From NCBI GenBank assembly GCA_030263275.1, contig SZOR01000006.1, positions 9,402 to 73,401 on the forward strand: DNA of 64,000 nt, in the 5' to 3' direction. Made by a program: the position numbers and the translations under genes. A model generated the notes under the pieces. The model had not been told where the DNA came from. It saw only the letters and a list, made by a program, of their open reading frames with translations, and ran no database searches. The stretch is from DSNY01 sp016861185 (GTDB lineage Bacteria; Pseudomonadota; Gammaproteobacteria; Burkholderiales; Burkholderiaceae_F). Below, piece by piece: positions 33,871 through 44,062 of this stretch; the first letter of the stretch is position 1, and each line of letters opens with the position of its first letter.

Positions 33871-35145
33871 TCAGGGCTGGTAGGAGATGCGATAGATGGC
33901 GCCGGCGAAGTCGTCCGACACGAGCAGCGAGCCGTCCTTCATCACCGCGACGTCGACCGGGCGCCCGCGATACGTGCCGGTGGCCGAGTCGAGCCAGCCT
34001 TCGGCAAACACTTCGGACTTGTCCGCCGTGCCGTCCGGCTTCAGCGAGACGAAGTTGATCAGCGCGCCGCTCGGCACGGTGCGGTTCCATGAGCCGTGCG
34101 CGGCGACGAAGATGCCGCCCTGGTACTTCGCCGGGAACATCTTGCCCGTGTAGAAGGTCATGCCGAGTTGCGCCTGGTGCGCGGGGAACTCGATCTGCGG
34201 CGGCGTCCAGGCGGCCGGCGCCTTCATGTCCTTCAGATCCGGCGCCGCCGCCGTGCCGGCGATCTTGACGTTGCGGCCGTGGATGAAGGGGTAGCCGAAG
34301 TGCTCGGCGGGCTTGGTGATGCGGTTCAGCTCGCCCGGCGGCGTGTCATCCCCCATGCCGTCGGTCTGGTTGTCGGTGAACCAGACCGTCTTGTCCTTCG
34401 GATTGATGTCCATGCCGACGGAATTGCGGATGCCGACCGCGACCACTTCGCGCTTGCTGCCGTCGAACGGATTGAGGCGGATCATGCCGCCGATGCCGAG
34501 CTTCTCGTACAGGGCGACCTTGTCGCGCGGCTGCACGTTGAACGGCTGCCCGAGCGTGATGTAGAGCATGCCGTCCGGGCCGACGCGGCAGGTGCGCGCG
34601 CCGTGGTTGAAGGATTCCTCCTCGACCGGGATCAGCCCGCCTTGCGGCACGACCTCAATCACCGCGACGTCCGGGCCTTCGTAGAAGAACTCGGCCGCGG
34701 GGAAGTTCAGCACGCGATTGTGCTCGACGACGATCAGGAAGCCGTCGCGGGTCCAGCACACGCCGTTGGGAACGTTGAACTTCAGCGAGGGCGCGAAGGG
34801 TTTCACTTCGTCGGCGACCATGTCGCCGTTGCGATCCGTCACCGCCCACACGGTCGTCTTGCGCGTGCCGACGAACAGCATGTTGGTGCTGGGGGCCACC
34901 GCCATGTGGCGCGCGTCCGGAACGATCGCGTACAGCTCGATCTTGAATCCGGGCGGCAGCTTGATGCGCTTGAGGTTCTCGCGGATCGCGTCCGCGTTCT
35001 TGCCCGTCTGCGGAACGACCGGGATGTTCAGGTCGGTGCCGGATACCTTGAACTGCTTGAGCTTCTCGAGATTCGGCTGCGCCTGCGTCGGGCCGACTAG
35101 AGCGAGCGCGACCGCGACGACCGCCGCTTTCAACGTGCTTCGCAT
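33871..35145 (-). CDS. Sorbosone/glucose-dehydrogenase-like beta-propeller oxidoreductase (PQQ-type)
   Basis: 424 residues. A signal peptide (to ~residue 22, TQAQ) is followed by a six-bladed propeller of the GSDH/sorbosone dehydrogenase family: LPPGFKIELYA, NHGARTCRVGPDGMLYITLGQ, VAVGIRNSVGMDINP, WFTDNQTDGMGDDTPPGELN, FVAAHGSWNRT and DVAVMKDGSLLVSDD. Family members oxidise sugars or related alcohols/aldehydes with PQQ. No PQQ synthesis genes are in the window. AGGAG precedes the ATG. The cytochrome gene 4 bp downstream should take the electrons. Confidence 0.88.
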   Translation of the reverse strand: MRSTLKAAVVAVALALVGPTQAQPNLEKLKQFKVSGTDLNIPVVPQTGKNADAIRENLKRIKLPPGFKIELYAIVPDARHMAVAPSTNMLFVGTRKTTVWAVTDRNGDMVADEVKPFAPSLKFNVPNGVCWTRDGFLIVVEHNRVLNFPAAEFFYEGPDVAVIEVVPQGGLIPVEEESFNHGARTCRVGPDGMLYITLGQPFNVQPRDKVALYEKLGIGGMIRLNPFDGSKREVVAVGIRNSVGMDINPKDKTVWFTDNQTDGMGDDTPPGELNRITKPAEHFGYPFIHGRNVKIAGTAAAPDLKDMKAPAAWTPPQIEFPAHQAQLGMTFYTGKMFPAKYQGGIFVAAHGSWNRTVPSGALINFVSLKPDGTADKSEVFAEGWLDSATGTYRGRPVDVAVMKDGSLLVSDDFAGAIYRISYQP

Positions 35146-35285
35146 AGAGGTCTCCTGTCCGGTTTGTCGTTGTTGTCTCCGTCGCGCGCTGCGGCGCGAC
35201 GCGTCGAGTCTAGGCAGCGCCCAGGTGCGGGGCAATCGGAGAAGAGCGGGGTGGACCTTCGCATCCCGCGAAGGCGCGAGCGCAC

Positions 35286-35720
35286 TCAGCGCACGACGAG
35301 CACCGGGCACTCGGCGTGCGTCAGCACGCGCTGCGTTTCACTGCCGAGCAGCACGGCGCCGAGCCCGCGGCGGCCGTGCGAAGCCATCACGATCAGATCG
35401 CAACCGGCGTCGCGCGCGGCGTCGATGATCGCCCGGTAAGGCGCCGACGATTCGGCCATGCGCGCTTCGTAGGCAAGCCCTGCAGCACGTGCAGCGCGCT
35501 CGACCGCCGCGAGCCGATCGTTGGCCATCGCCGCCGCGTGCGCCTGGAAATCGTTGTAGGCGGCCGGACTGAACTCGCCGACCGCCGCGTAGGGATAGGC
35601 CTCGACGGCGGTCATGCCGACGATGCCGGCAGCGACCGTCTTTGCAAGCTGCACGGCCACACCGATCGCCTTGTTCGACAGCTCGGAGCCGTCGGTCGCG
35701 ACAAGGATCTTCTTGAACAT
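35286..35720 (-). CDS. Universal stress protein (UspA family)
   Basis: 144 residues, a single Usp domain. The N-terminal KILVATDGSELSNKAI and the C-terminal ATP-binding signature ASHGRRGLGAVLLGSETQRVL are intact, so it is of the nucleotide-binding type. It is a cytoplasmic stress protein of unspecified role, a single gene downstream of the atp operon. Confidence 0.94.
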   Translation of the reverse strand: MFKKILVATDGSELSNKAIGVAVQLAKTVAAGIVGMTAVEAYPYAAVGEFSPAAYNDFQAHAAAMANDRLAAVERAARAAGLAYEARMAESSAPYRAIIDAARDAGCDLIVMASHGRRGLGAVLLGSETQRVLTHAECPVLVVR

Positions 35721-35820
35721 CGCTGCCTCCGCAGAAAAACCCGTTCGCTGGACCTACGATGCCGCGTGCCGCGCGTGCGCGCTTGACGGCGGTCAAGCGT
35801 CGGAACGCGCGTCCCAACGC

Positions 35821-35843
35821 AAAGGGGCAGCGCCTGCTGCCCC
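35821..35843 (-). terminator. Rho-independent terminator after atpC
   Basis: A GGGGCAG / CTGCCCC stem-loop followed on the minus strand by TTT, 30 bp beyond the atpC stop. It closes the ATP synthase operon. Confidence 0.75.
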
Positions 35844-35872
35844 TTGCGATCGTACCCGAGTGCCGCGGCGCG

Positions 35873-36289
35873 CTACTTGCCGCGCAGCCTGCGGATCGCG
35901 GCGAGCTGTGCGGCGAGCGCGGACATCTCGGCCTCGACCTTCGCGATTTCCAGCTCGCTGGTGGCGTTCTTGCGCGCCTCTTCGGCGCGTTTGAGCGCCT
36001 CCTGCGCCTTGGCTTCGTCGAGATCCTTGCCGCGGATGGCCGTGTCGGCGAGCACGGTGACGACGTTCGGCTGGACCTCGAGGATGCCGCCGGCGACGAA
36101 GACCTGCTCTTCTTCGCTCTTGCCCGCCGCCTTGATGCGGACCACGCCGGGCTTGATGCGCGTGATCAGCGGCGCGTGGCGCGGATAGATGCCGAGCTCG
36201 CCCGCTTCGCCGGGCAGCACGACGAATTCCGCTTCGCCCGCGAAGATGTTCTCTTCGGCGCTGACGACGTCGACGTGGATGGTGGCCAT
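35873..36289 (-). CDS. atpC: ATP synthase F1 epsilon subunit
   Basis: 138 residues. The N-terminal beta-sandwich (VDVVSAEENIFAGEAEFVVLPGEAGELGIYPRHAPLIT) and the C-terminal helical hairpin are complete. It forms part of the central stalk and can inhibit ATP hydrolysis. Last gene of the atp operon, 16 bp after atpD. Confidence 0.97.
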   Translation of the reverse strand: MATIHVDVVSAEENIFAGEAEFVVLPGEAGELGIYPRHAPLITRIKPGVVRIKAAGKSEEEQVFVAGGILEVQPNVVTVLADTAIRGKDLDEAKAQEALKRAEEARKNATSELEIAKVEAEMSALAAQLAAIRRLRGK

Positions 36290-36305
36290 GGGAGTCCTTC
36301 GCCGC

Positions 36306-37730
36306 CTACTGCAGCTTCTTCGCTCGTTCGAACGCCTCGTCGATCGTGCCGACCATGTAGAACGCCTGCTCGGGCAGCGCGTCGCACTCGCCGTCGACGA
36401 TCATCTTGAAACCGCGGATCGTCTCCTTCAGCGGCACGTACTTGCCCGGCGAGCCGGTGAACACCTCGGCGACGTGGAACGGCTGCGACAGGAAACGCTG
36501 GATCTTGCGCGCGCGCGCCACCGCCAGCTTGTCCTCCGGCGACAGCTCGTCCATGCCCAAGATCGCGATGATGTCGCGCAGTTCCTTGTAGCGCTGCAGT
36601 GTCGCCTGCACGCGCCGCGTGGTCGTGTAGTGCTCCTCGCCGATCACGTTCGGGTCGATCTGGCGCGAGGTCGAGTCGAGCGGATCGACCGCCGGGTAGA
36701 TACCGAGCGCAGCGATATCGCGGCTCAGCACGACGGTTGCGTCGAGGTGGCCGAAGGTCGTCGCCGGCGACGGGTCGGTCAGGTCGTCCGCCGGAACGTA
36801 GACCGCCTGGATCGAGGTGATCGAACCGGTCTTGGTCGACGTGATGCGCTCCTGCAGCTTGCCCATCTCTTCTGCGAGCGTCGGCTGGTAGCCGACCGCC
36901 GAAGGCATGCGGCCGAGCAGCGCCGACACTTCGGTGCCGGCGAGCGTGTAGCGGTAGATGTTGTCGACGAAGAACAGGATGTCTCGGCCCTCGTCGCGGA
37001 AGCGCTCGGCCATCGTCAGTCCCGTCAGCCCGACGCGCAGGCGGTTGCCCGGCGGCTCGTTCATCTGGCCGAAGACCATCGCGACCTTCGACTTCGACAG
37101 GTCCTCCTGCACGATGACCTTGGCCTCGGACATCTCGTGATAGAAGTCGTTGCCCTCGCGCGTGCGCTCGCCGACGCCGGCGAACACCGACAGACCCGAG
37201 TGCTCCTTGGCGATGTTGTTGATCAGCTCGAGCATGTTGACGGTCTTGCCCACGCCGGCCCCGCCGAACAGTCCGATCTTGCCGCCCTTGGCGAACGGGC
37301 ACACGAGGTCGATGACCTTGATGCCGGTTTCGAGCAGCTCGATCGAGGGCGACAGCTCATCGAACTTCGGCGCCGGCTGGTGGATCGGCCGGAACTCGTT
37401 GCTCTGGATCGGGCCGCGCTCGTCGATCGGGCGGCCGAGCACGTCCATCACGCGGCCGAGCACGCCGGGGCCGACCGGCACCTTGATGTTGTCGCCGGTG
37501 TTGCGCACCTTCATGCCGCGCTTGAGCCCGTCGGAGGAGCCGAGCGCGATCGTTCGCACGACGCCGTCGCCGAGCTGCTGCTGCACCTCGAAGGTCAGCC
37601 CCTGCTCGACGAGCTTGTTGCCCGGGTCGACCTCGAGCACCAGCGCGTCGTACACCTTCGGCATCTGCTCGCGCGGGAACTCGACGTCCACGACCGCGCC
37701 GATGCACTGAACAATGGTTCCGGTTGACAT
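36306..37730 (-). CDS. atpD: ATP synthase F1 beta subunit
   Basis: 474 residues. Walker A GGAGVGKTV, the catalytic Glu in GVGERTREGND, Walker B ILFFVDNIYRYT, and the DELSPEDK motif (DELSEED type) in the C-terminal helix are all present. It is the catalytic subunit. The gene is separated from atpG by an unusually long ~220-bp spacer with repeats. Confidence 0.98.
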   Translation of the reverse strand: MSTGTIVQCIGAVVDVEFPREQMPKVYDALVLEVDPGNKLVEQGLTFEVQQQLGDGVVRTIALGSSDGLKRGMKVRNTGDNIKVPVGPGVLGRVMDVLGRPIDERGPIQSNEFRPIHQPAPKFDELSPSIELLETGIKVIDLVCPFAKGGKIGLFGGAGVGKTVNMLELINNIAKEHSGLSVFAGVGERTREGNDFYHEMSEAKVIVQEDLSKSKVAMVFGQMNEPPGNRLRVGLTGLTMAERFRDEGRDILFFVDNIYRYTLAGTEVSALLGRMPSAVGYQPTLAEEMGKLQERITSTKTGSITSIQAVYVPADDLTDPSPATTFGHLDATVVLSRDIAALGIYPAVDPLDSTSRQIDPNVIGEEHYTTTRRVQATLQRYKELRDIIAILGMDELSPEDKLAVARARKIQRFLSQPFHVAEVFTGSPGKYVPLKETIRGFKMIVDGECDALPEQAFYMVGTIDEAFERAKKLQ

Positions 37731-37757
37731 ATTGACCTCGATACTCAGAAAGCTTTG

Positions 37758-37828
37758 TTCACCACGGAGACACGGAGAACTGCATTCGAGCGATTCTCTC
37801 TGTGCTCTCTGTGTCTCGGTGGTTCATT
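37758..37828. repeat. Inverted repeat of the CACCACGGAGACACGG type between atpG and atpD
   Basis: Left arm around 37760-37779 (ACCACGGAGACACGGAGA); right arm around 37797-37828 reads as its imperfect inverse (CTCTCTGTGTCTCGGTGGT). I recognise this as a dispersed intergenic palindrome seen in many proteobacterial genomes. It sits in the atpG-atpD spacer, within the transcript of the operon. Confidence 0.75.
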
Positions 37829-37838
37829 CATCCGTTCA

Positions 37839-37870
37839 TTACGCGACCGCGGCGGCGCCGCCGACGATTT
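37839..37870 (-). pseudogene. Relic of a second atpG 3' end
   Basis: On the minus strand these 32 bp read I-V-G-G-A-A-A-V-A-stop, the same nine residues and stop that end the real atpG 112 bp upstream (37951-37982). The two copies differ at five positions, all third codon bases or the stop (TAA versus TAG). Similarity ends abruptly on both sides. It is a fragment of a related atpG allele, not a simple recent duplication. Confidence 0.75.
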
Positions 37871-37893
37871 GGCTCCGGCCGCTCGCGCCTCTC

Positions 37894-37921
37894 GCTTAAC
37901 GTTCGCTTCGCTCACGTTAGC
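37894..37921. repeat. 28-bp hairpin in the atpG-atpD spacer
   Basis: GCTTAACGTTCGC pairs imperfectly with GCTCACGTTAGC, forming a compact stem-loop between the atpG relic and the true atpG stop. No U-tract follows, so it is not a standard terminator. It could stabilise the atpG mRNA end. Confidence 0.55.
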
Positions 37922-37950
37922 CTCGCCGAATCGTCGGGTGCAGCATCTCA

Positions 37951-38832
37951 CTACGCGACAGCAGCCGCGCCCCCGACGATTTCGGAGATTTCCTTCGTGA
38001 TGCCGGCCTGGCGCGTCTTGTTGTAGACGAGCTGCAGCTCGTCGATCAGCTTCTTGGCGTTGTCCGAGGCCGCCTTCATCGCGACCATGCGCGCGCTCTG
38101 CTCGCTCGCCATGTTCTCGGCGACCGCCTGGTAGATCAGCGCCTCGACGTAGCGCGTCATCAGCTCGTCGATCACGCGCTGCGCGTCGGGCTCGTACAGG
38201 TAGTCCCACGCGTACGCGCGCTTCTCTTCCTCGCTCTGCGCCAGCCTGTCGGCCGACAGCGGCAGGAGCTGCTCGATGATCGGCTCCTGCTTCATCGTGT
38301 TGATGAAGCGCGAATACGCCAGGTAGACCGCGTCGAGCCTGCCTTCGGCGTACGCGTCGAGCTGCACCTTCATCGGCCCGATCAGCTTCTCCAGATGCGG
38401 CCGGTCGCCGAGCTGCACGACATGCGAAACCACGTTCGCGTTCAGCCGCTGCAGAAAGCCGTAACCTTTGTTGCCGATCGCGGTCGCCTGGAACTTCACG
38501 CCTTCGGCTTCCCACTGCTTGATGCGCAGCAGAGTGGCGCGCTGGATGTTGGTGTTCAGCCCGCCGCACAGCCCTTTGTCGGTCGAGACGAGGATCAGGC
38601 CGACGTTGCGGATCTCGCCGCGCTTGGCGACGAAGGGGTGCCGGTACTCGGGGTTCGCGGTCGCCAGGTGCGCGACGATGTTGCGGATCTTGTCGCCGTA
38701 CGGACGCGCGTGGCGCATGCGGTCCTGCGCCTTGCGCATCTTGCTCGCTGCGACCATCTCCATCGCCTTCGTGATCTTGCGCGTGTTCTGCACGCTCTTG
38801 ATCTTCAGGCGGATCTCTTTGGTGCTCGGCAT
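37951..38832 (-). CDS. atpG: ATP synthase F1 gamma subunit
   Basis: 293 residues. The N-terminal RLKIKSVQNTRKITKAMEMVAASKM and the C-terminal ARMVAMKAASDNAKKLIDELQLVYNKTRQAGITKEISEIVGG are diagnostic. It is the rotating central shaft. The final codons exist in a second, synonymous copy downstream (37839-37870). Confidence 0.97.
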   Translation of the reverse strand: MPSTKEIRLKIKSVQNTRKITKAMEMVAASKMRKAQDRMRHARPYGDKIRNIVAHLATANPEYRHPFVAKRGEIRNVGLILVSTDKGLCGGLNTNIQRATLLRIKQWEAEGVKFQATAIGNKGYGFLQRLNANVVSHVVQLGDRPHLEKLIGPMKVQLDAYAEGRLDAVYLAYSRFINTMKQEPIIEQLLPLSADRLAQSEEEKRAYAWDYLYEPDAQRVIDELMTRYVEALIYQAVAENMASEQSARMVAMKAASDNAKKLIDELQLVYNKTRQAGITKEISEIVGGAAAVA

Positions 38833-38861
38833 GGACGCTCTCCGTCGGGCGGCTCAACGAA

Positions 38862-40403
38862 TCAGTACGCGCCCGACTTCTTGAACTCCTTGATCGCCTC
38901 GTGCAGCGCGGCCTCGTCTTCCTTCGACAGGTCCTTGGTCGACTCGATGCGGTCGACCAGGGTCGCGTGCTTGCTCTTCAGGTACTCGCGCAGGGCGCGC
39001 TCGACGGCCAGCGCGTTCTTCACGTCGACGTCGTCGAAGTAGCCGTTGTTGACGGCGAAAAGCGTGATCGCCTGCTCCCACACCGCGAGCGGGTGGTACT
39101 GCGGCTGCTTCATCAGCTCGGTGACCATGCGGCCGCGCTCGAGCTGCTTGCGCGTCGCTTCGTCCAGATCCGACGCGAACTGAGCAAACGCGGCGAGTTC
39201 CCGGTACTGCGCGAGCGCCAGACGCACGCCGCCGCCGAGCTTCTTGATGACCTTGGTCTGCGCGGCACCGCCGACGCGCGACACCGAGATGCCCGCGTTG
39301 ATCGCGGGACGGATGCCGGCGTTGAACAGGTCCGTCTCCAGGAAGATCTGGCCGTCGGTGATCGAGATGACGTTGGTCGGCACGAACGCGGTCACGTCGC
39401 CCGCCTGCGTCTCGATGATCGGCAGTGCAGTGAGCGATCCGGTCTTGCCCTTGACTTTGCCCTGCGTGAACTTCTCGACGTACTCCTCGTTCACGCGCGC
39501 GGCGCGCTCCAGCAGGCGCGAGTGCAGGTAGAACACGTCGCCCGGATACGCCTCGCGGCCGGGCGGCCGGCGCAGCAGCAGCGACACCTGGCGATACGCC
39601 CACGCCTGCTTGGTCAGGTCGTCGTAGATGATCAGCGCGTCCTGGCCGCGATCGCGGAAGTACTCGCCCATCGTGCAGCCGGAGTACGGCGCGATGTACT
39701 GCATCGCCGCCGACTCCGACGCGCTGGCGGCGACCACGATCGTGTACGCCATCGCGCCGGTTTCCTCCAGCTTGCGCACGACGTTGGCGATCGTCGACGC
39801 CTTCTGCCCGATCGCCACGTAGATGCAGATCAGGTCCTTGCCCTTGGAGTTGATGATCGTGTCGACCGCCACCGCCGTCTTGCCGGTCTGGCGGTCGCCG
39901 ATGATCAGTTCCCGCTGGCCGCGGCCGATCGGCACCATCGCGTCGATCGACTTCAGACCGGTCTGCACCGGCTGCGACACCGACTTGCGCGCGATCACGC
40001 CGGGGGCGACCTTCTCGATCACGTCGGTGAGCTTCGCGTTGATGGGGCCCCTGCCGTCGATCGGCTGGCCCAGCGAGTTGACGACGCGGCCGATCAGCTC
40101 GGGGCCGACCGGCACTTCGAGAATGCGGCCGGTCGCCTTGACCGTGTCGCCTTCCTTGATGTGTTCGTAACTGCCGAGAATCACCGCGCCGACCGAGTCG
40201 CGCTCGAGGTTCAGCGCCAGGCCGAACGTATTGCCCGGGAACTCCAGCATCTCGCCCTGCATCACGTCCGACAGGCCGTGGACGCGGCAGATGCCGTCGG
40301 TCACCGTGACGACGGTGCCCTGCGTACGGATGTCGGCGGTGGCGCCGAAGTTCTGGATCCGGCTCTTCAGCAGTTCGCTGATTTCAGATGGATTGAGTTG
40401 CAT
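38862..40403 (-). CDS. atpA: ATP synthase F1 alpha subunit
   Basis: 513 residues. Walker A GDRQTGKTA, the block ALIIYDDLTKQAWAYRQVSLLLRRPPGREAYPGDVFYLHS with the arginine-finger region downstream, and an intact C-terminal domain. Regulatory nucleotide-binding subunit. 21 bp downstream of atpH, 29 bp upstream of atpG. Confidence 0.98.
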   Translation of the reverse strand: MQLNPSEISELLKSRIQNFGATADIRTQGTVVTVTDGICRVHGLSDVMQGEMLEFPGNTFGLALNLERDSVGAVILGSYEHIKEGDTVKATGRILEVPVGPELIGRVVNSLGQPIDGRGPINAKLTDVIEKVAPGVIARKSVSQPVQTGLKSIDAMVPIGRGQRELIIGDRQTGKTAVAVDTIINSKGKDLICIYVAIGQKASTIANVVRKLEETGAMAYTIVVAASASESAAMQYIAPYSGCTMGEYFRDRGQDALIIYDDLTKQAWAYRQVSLLLRRPPGREAYPGDVFYLHSRLLERAARVNEEYVEKFTQGKVKGKTGSLTALPIIETQAGDVTAFVPTNVISITDGQIFLETDLFNAGIRPAINAGISVSRVGGAAQTKVIKKLGGGVRLALAQYRELAAFAQFASDLDEATRKQLERGRMVTELMKQPQYHPLAVWEQAITLFAVNNGYFDDVDVKNALAVERALREYLKSKHATLVDRIESTKDLSKEDEAALHEAIKEFKKSGAY

Positions 40404-40424
40404 GTCCCAACTCCGAGTTCGTAT

Positions 40425-40976
40425 CTAGGCGGCGGTCAGCGCGGCGTGCATCTGCGCCAGCCGCGTCTTCACCGTGGTATCGAGCACGTGGTCGCCGACC
40501 GTGACGCGCACGCCGCCGATCAGCCCGGCATCGACTTTCACTTCCGGTTTGAGCTTCAGTCCGAACTTGCGCGCGAGCCCCCACAGCAGCTCGTTGACCT
40601 GCTGCTCGCTCAGCGCAAACGCGCTTTCGATCAGGCAGTCGGCCGCGCCTTCGGCCTCGTTCTTCAGCCGGCGGAACTGACGTGCGATCTCCGGCAGCGC
40701 GGCGATGCGGTCGTTGTCGATGACGAGCTTCAGGAAGTTCTCGACCGCCGCCGGCAGGCGCGACTTCACCAGCCCCGCGAGCAGCGCGTAGACCTGCTCG
40801 TTCGTGAGCTTCGGGTCGCGCACCGCTTGCGCGACGTCGGGGTGCCCCGCGACGGCGGCGATCTCGTCGACGACCGCGAGCCACTGATCGAGCGCGCCGG
40901 CGGCGGACTGGTCGGCGCGCGCCGCGGCGAACAGGGCGTCGGCGTACGGGCGGGCGATCGTTGACAGCTCGGCCAT
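40425..40976 (-). CDS. atpH: ATP synthase F1 delta subunit
   Basis: 183 residues. N-terminal STIARPYADALFAAA and the C-terminal GGVRVTVGDHVLDTTVKTRL are the family signatures. It links the b-dimer stalk to F1. Starts 3 bp after the atpF stop. Confidence 0.97.
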   Translation of the reverse strand: MAELSTIARPYADALFAAARADQSAAGALDQWLAVVDEIAAVAGHPDVAQAVRDPKLTNEQVYALLAGLVKSRLPAAVENFLKLVIDNDRIAALPEIARQFRRLKNEAEGAADCLIESAFALSEQQVNELLWGLARKFGLKLKPEVKVDAGLIGGVRVTVGDHVLDTTVKTRLAQMHAALTAA

Positions 40977-40979
40977 GGC

Positions 40980-41450
40980 TTACAGCTGACCCTTGAGCTG
41001 CACGAGCAGATCGGCGTGCACCTGCGCGTTGACCTCGCGCCGCAGGATCTGCTCGGCACCGGCGACGGCGAGCCTGGCGACCTCGTCGCGCAGCGCGGCC
41101 TTGGCGCGCTGCATCTCCTGCTCGGCTTCGGCTTTCGCCGCCGCGATCAGGCGATCACCCTCGATCTTCGCGGCCTGCTTGGCCTCGTCGACGATCGCCT
41201 GCGCGCGCTTCTCCGTTTCGGCGACGATCGCCTGCGCCTTGGCGCGCGCTTCGGCCTCGAGCTGCGCGATCCGCTTCTGCGCCTCGTCCAGGCTCTTGCT
41301 GCCGCGTTCGGCGGCGGCGAGGCCGTCGGCGATCTTCCTGGCGCGCTCGTCCAGCGCGTTGCGCAGCGGCGGCCAGATGTATTTCATCGTGATCAGGACC
41401 CCGATGAAAAGGACCACCGTCTGCACGAACAGTGTTGCGTTGATGTTCAT
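40980..41450 (-). CDS. atpF: ATP synthase Fo b subunit
   Basis: 156 residues. One N-terminal membrane helix (ATLFVQTVVLFIGVLITMKYIW) with the conserved PPLRNALDERARKIADGL after it, then a long Ala/Glu/Lys-rich coiled coil. Peripheral stalk of the enzyme. Confidence 0.96.
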   Translation of the reverse strand: MNINATLFVQTVVLFIGVLITMKYIWPPLRNALDERARKIADGLAAAERGSKSLDEAQKRIAQLEAEARAKAQAIVAETEKRAQAIVDEAKQAAKIEGDRLIAAAKAEAEQEMQRAKAALRDEVARLAVAGAEQILRREVNAQVHADLLVQLKGQL

Positions 41451-41527
41451 AGGAAACCCGGAAAACGCCGATCGCGCCTGGCGGCGCGCCGGCAGCTTCA
41501 GTCACTGGTTCGCGACCGTGCGCGCGG

Positions 41528-42685
<1,158 letters not shown>

Positions 42686-43030
42686 TCAGCGCCAGAGAAA
42701 GGCGATCAGATAACTTTTCAGAGCGGCGATGACCGCGACGATCAGCGCCAGCCAAACCACGTCCCGGTAGGCCCAGGCGATCAGCGCGAGCAGCCCGACC
42801 GTCGAACCCACCTTGACGAACTCGCCTACGAAAAACGCGGCAGCGCTGGTCCCCTGGGGGCGTCGGCTGGCGATCGCCAGCCGCAACGCGAACATCCCGT
42901 TCGGAACGAAACAGGCGGCCCCGCCCAACAACGCCGAAACCGCGGCCGCGCTCCCCCCCAGAGGCCACGCCGCCAGCGAAACGATTGCGGTCGCGAGTAT
43001 CTGCAGGCCGACGATCCGGAACATGCTCAT
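42686..43030 (-). CDS. atpI: ATP synthase accessory subunit I
   Basis: 114 residues with four hydrophobic segments; the block LLGGAACFVPNGMFALRLA and the end YLIAFLWR fit AtpI/UncI of betaproteobacteria. It helps c-ring assembly. First gene of the atp operon; the next Met, two codons in, is an alternative start. Confidence 0.88.
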   Translation of the reverse strand: MSMFRIVGLQILATAIVSLAAWPLGGSAAAVSALLGGAACFVPNGMFALRLAIASRRPQGTSAAAFFVGEFVKVGSTVGLLALIAWAYRDVVWLALIVAVIAALKSYLIAFLWR

Positions 43031-43185
43031 TCGCCCCGGACGCCCGACGAGCTCACCGTCGAACGCATGGGTTCCCGCGTCGCTTCGCCCCGCGTCGCTT
43101 CGTTTTCCGTAAAGCCGCGGGATTCTACGGGCGCCGGCAAAGCCCGGTCAAATTGCCGGTGCGGCGCATGCCTTGCGGGCGCTGT

Positions 43186-44040
43186 CTATTTCTTCAGGCG
43201 CTCGACGATGCCGTCGAGTTGATCGAGCGAGGAAAAGCGGATCTCGATCCTGCCCTTGCCCTTGGCGTCGGCGTGCAGGCGCACGACCGCGCCGAGCGCG
43301 TCGGCGAGCTCCTCCTCGAGCCGCTCGATGTCGCGGCTGCGCGTCGCCGCTTTCTGGGCCTTGCCCTTGCGCTCGCCCTGCTGCGCGCGCGCGACCAGCG
43401 TTTCGGCCTCGCGCACGCTCAGGCCCTTGACGACGATCTGGTGGCCGAGCTGCACCTGCGTGGCCGCGTCGACCGCGAGCAGTGCGCGCGCATGCCCCAT
43501 GTCGAGCTGGCCGCCCATCAGCATTTCCTGCACCGGCGCGGCGAGATTGAGCAGCCGCAGCAGGTTCGACGTCGCGCTGCGCGAGCGGCCGATCGCCTGC
43601 GCGGCCTGCTCGTGCGTGAAGTCGAACTCGCGGATCAACCGCTGCACGCCTTGCGCCTCCTCGAGCGGGTTCAGATCCTCGCGCTGGATGTTCTCGATCA
43701 GCGCCATCGCCAGCGCGGCTTCGTCGGGCACGTCCTTGACGAGCACCGGCACTTCGTCGAGCCCCGCCATCTGCGCGGCGCGAAAACGGCGTTCGCCGGC
43801 GATGATCTCGTACTGCCCACCGTCGACCGGCCGCACGAGGATCGGCTGCATCACACCCTGCGCCTTGATCGACTCGGCGAGCTCGGCCAGCGCCTCGGCG
43901 TTCATCTTCGTGCGCGGCTGATACCTGCCCGCGCGCAGCTTCGCGACCGGCAGACTGGTCGGCGCGCCCGTCGGCGCGGCGGCGGGTTCGCCGCCCAGCA
44001 GTGCGTCGAGGCCGCGGCCGAGTCCGCGCACTTTTTTCAT
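43186..44040 (-). CDS. parB: Chromosome-partitioning protein ParB (Spo0J)
   Basis: 284 residues. N-terminal GLGRGLDALLG, the CTP-binding motif GERRFRAAQ, the ENIQREDLNPLEEA block, a helix-turn-helix (FTHEQAAQAIGRSRSATSNLLRLL) and the C-terminal dimerisation domain ending IEIRFSSLDQLDGIVERLK. It should load at the two parS sites near 48.2 kb and act with ParA. GGGGAAG lies 8 bases before the chosen ATG. Confidence 0.97.
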   Translation of the reverse strand: MKKVRGLGRGLDALLGGEPAAAPTGAPTSLPVAKLRAGRYQPRTKMNAEALAELAESIKAQGVMQPILVRPVDGGQYEIIAGERRFRAAQMAGLDEVPVLVKDVPDEAALAMALIENIQREDLNPLEEAQGVQRLIREFDFTHEQAAQAIGRSRSATSNLLRLLNLAAPVQEMLMGGQLDMGHARALLAVDAATQVQLGHQIVVKGLSVREAETLVARAQQGERKGKAQKAATRSRDIERLEEELADALGAVVRLHADAKGKGRIEIRFSSLDQLDGIVERLKK

Positions 44041-44062
44041 CACCACGTCTTCCCCGGATCCG

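Noticed and set aside
43077..43102. Two GCGTCGCTTCG direct copies between atpI and parB
   Set aside because: Short, close together and not seen elsewhere as an array; could be chance in GC-rich DNA.
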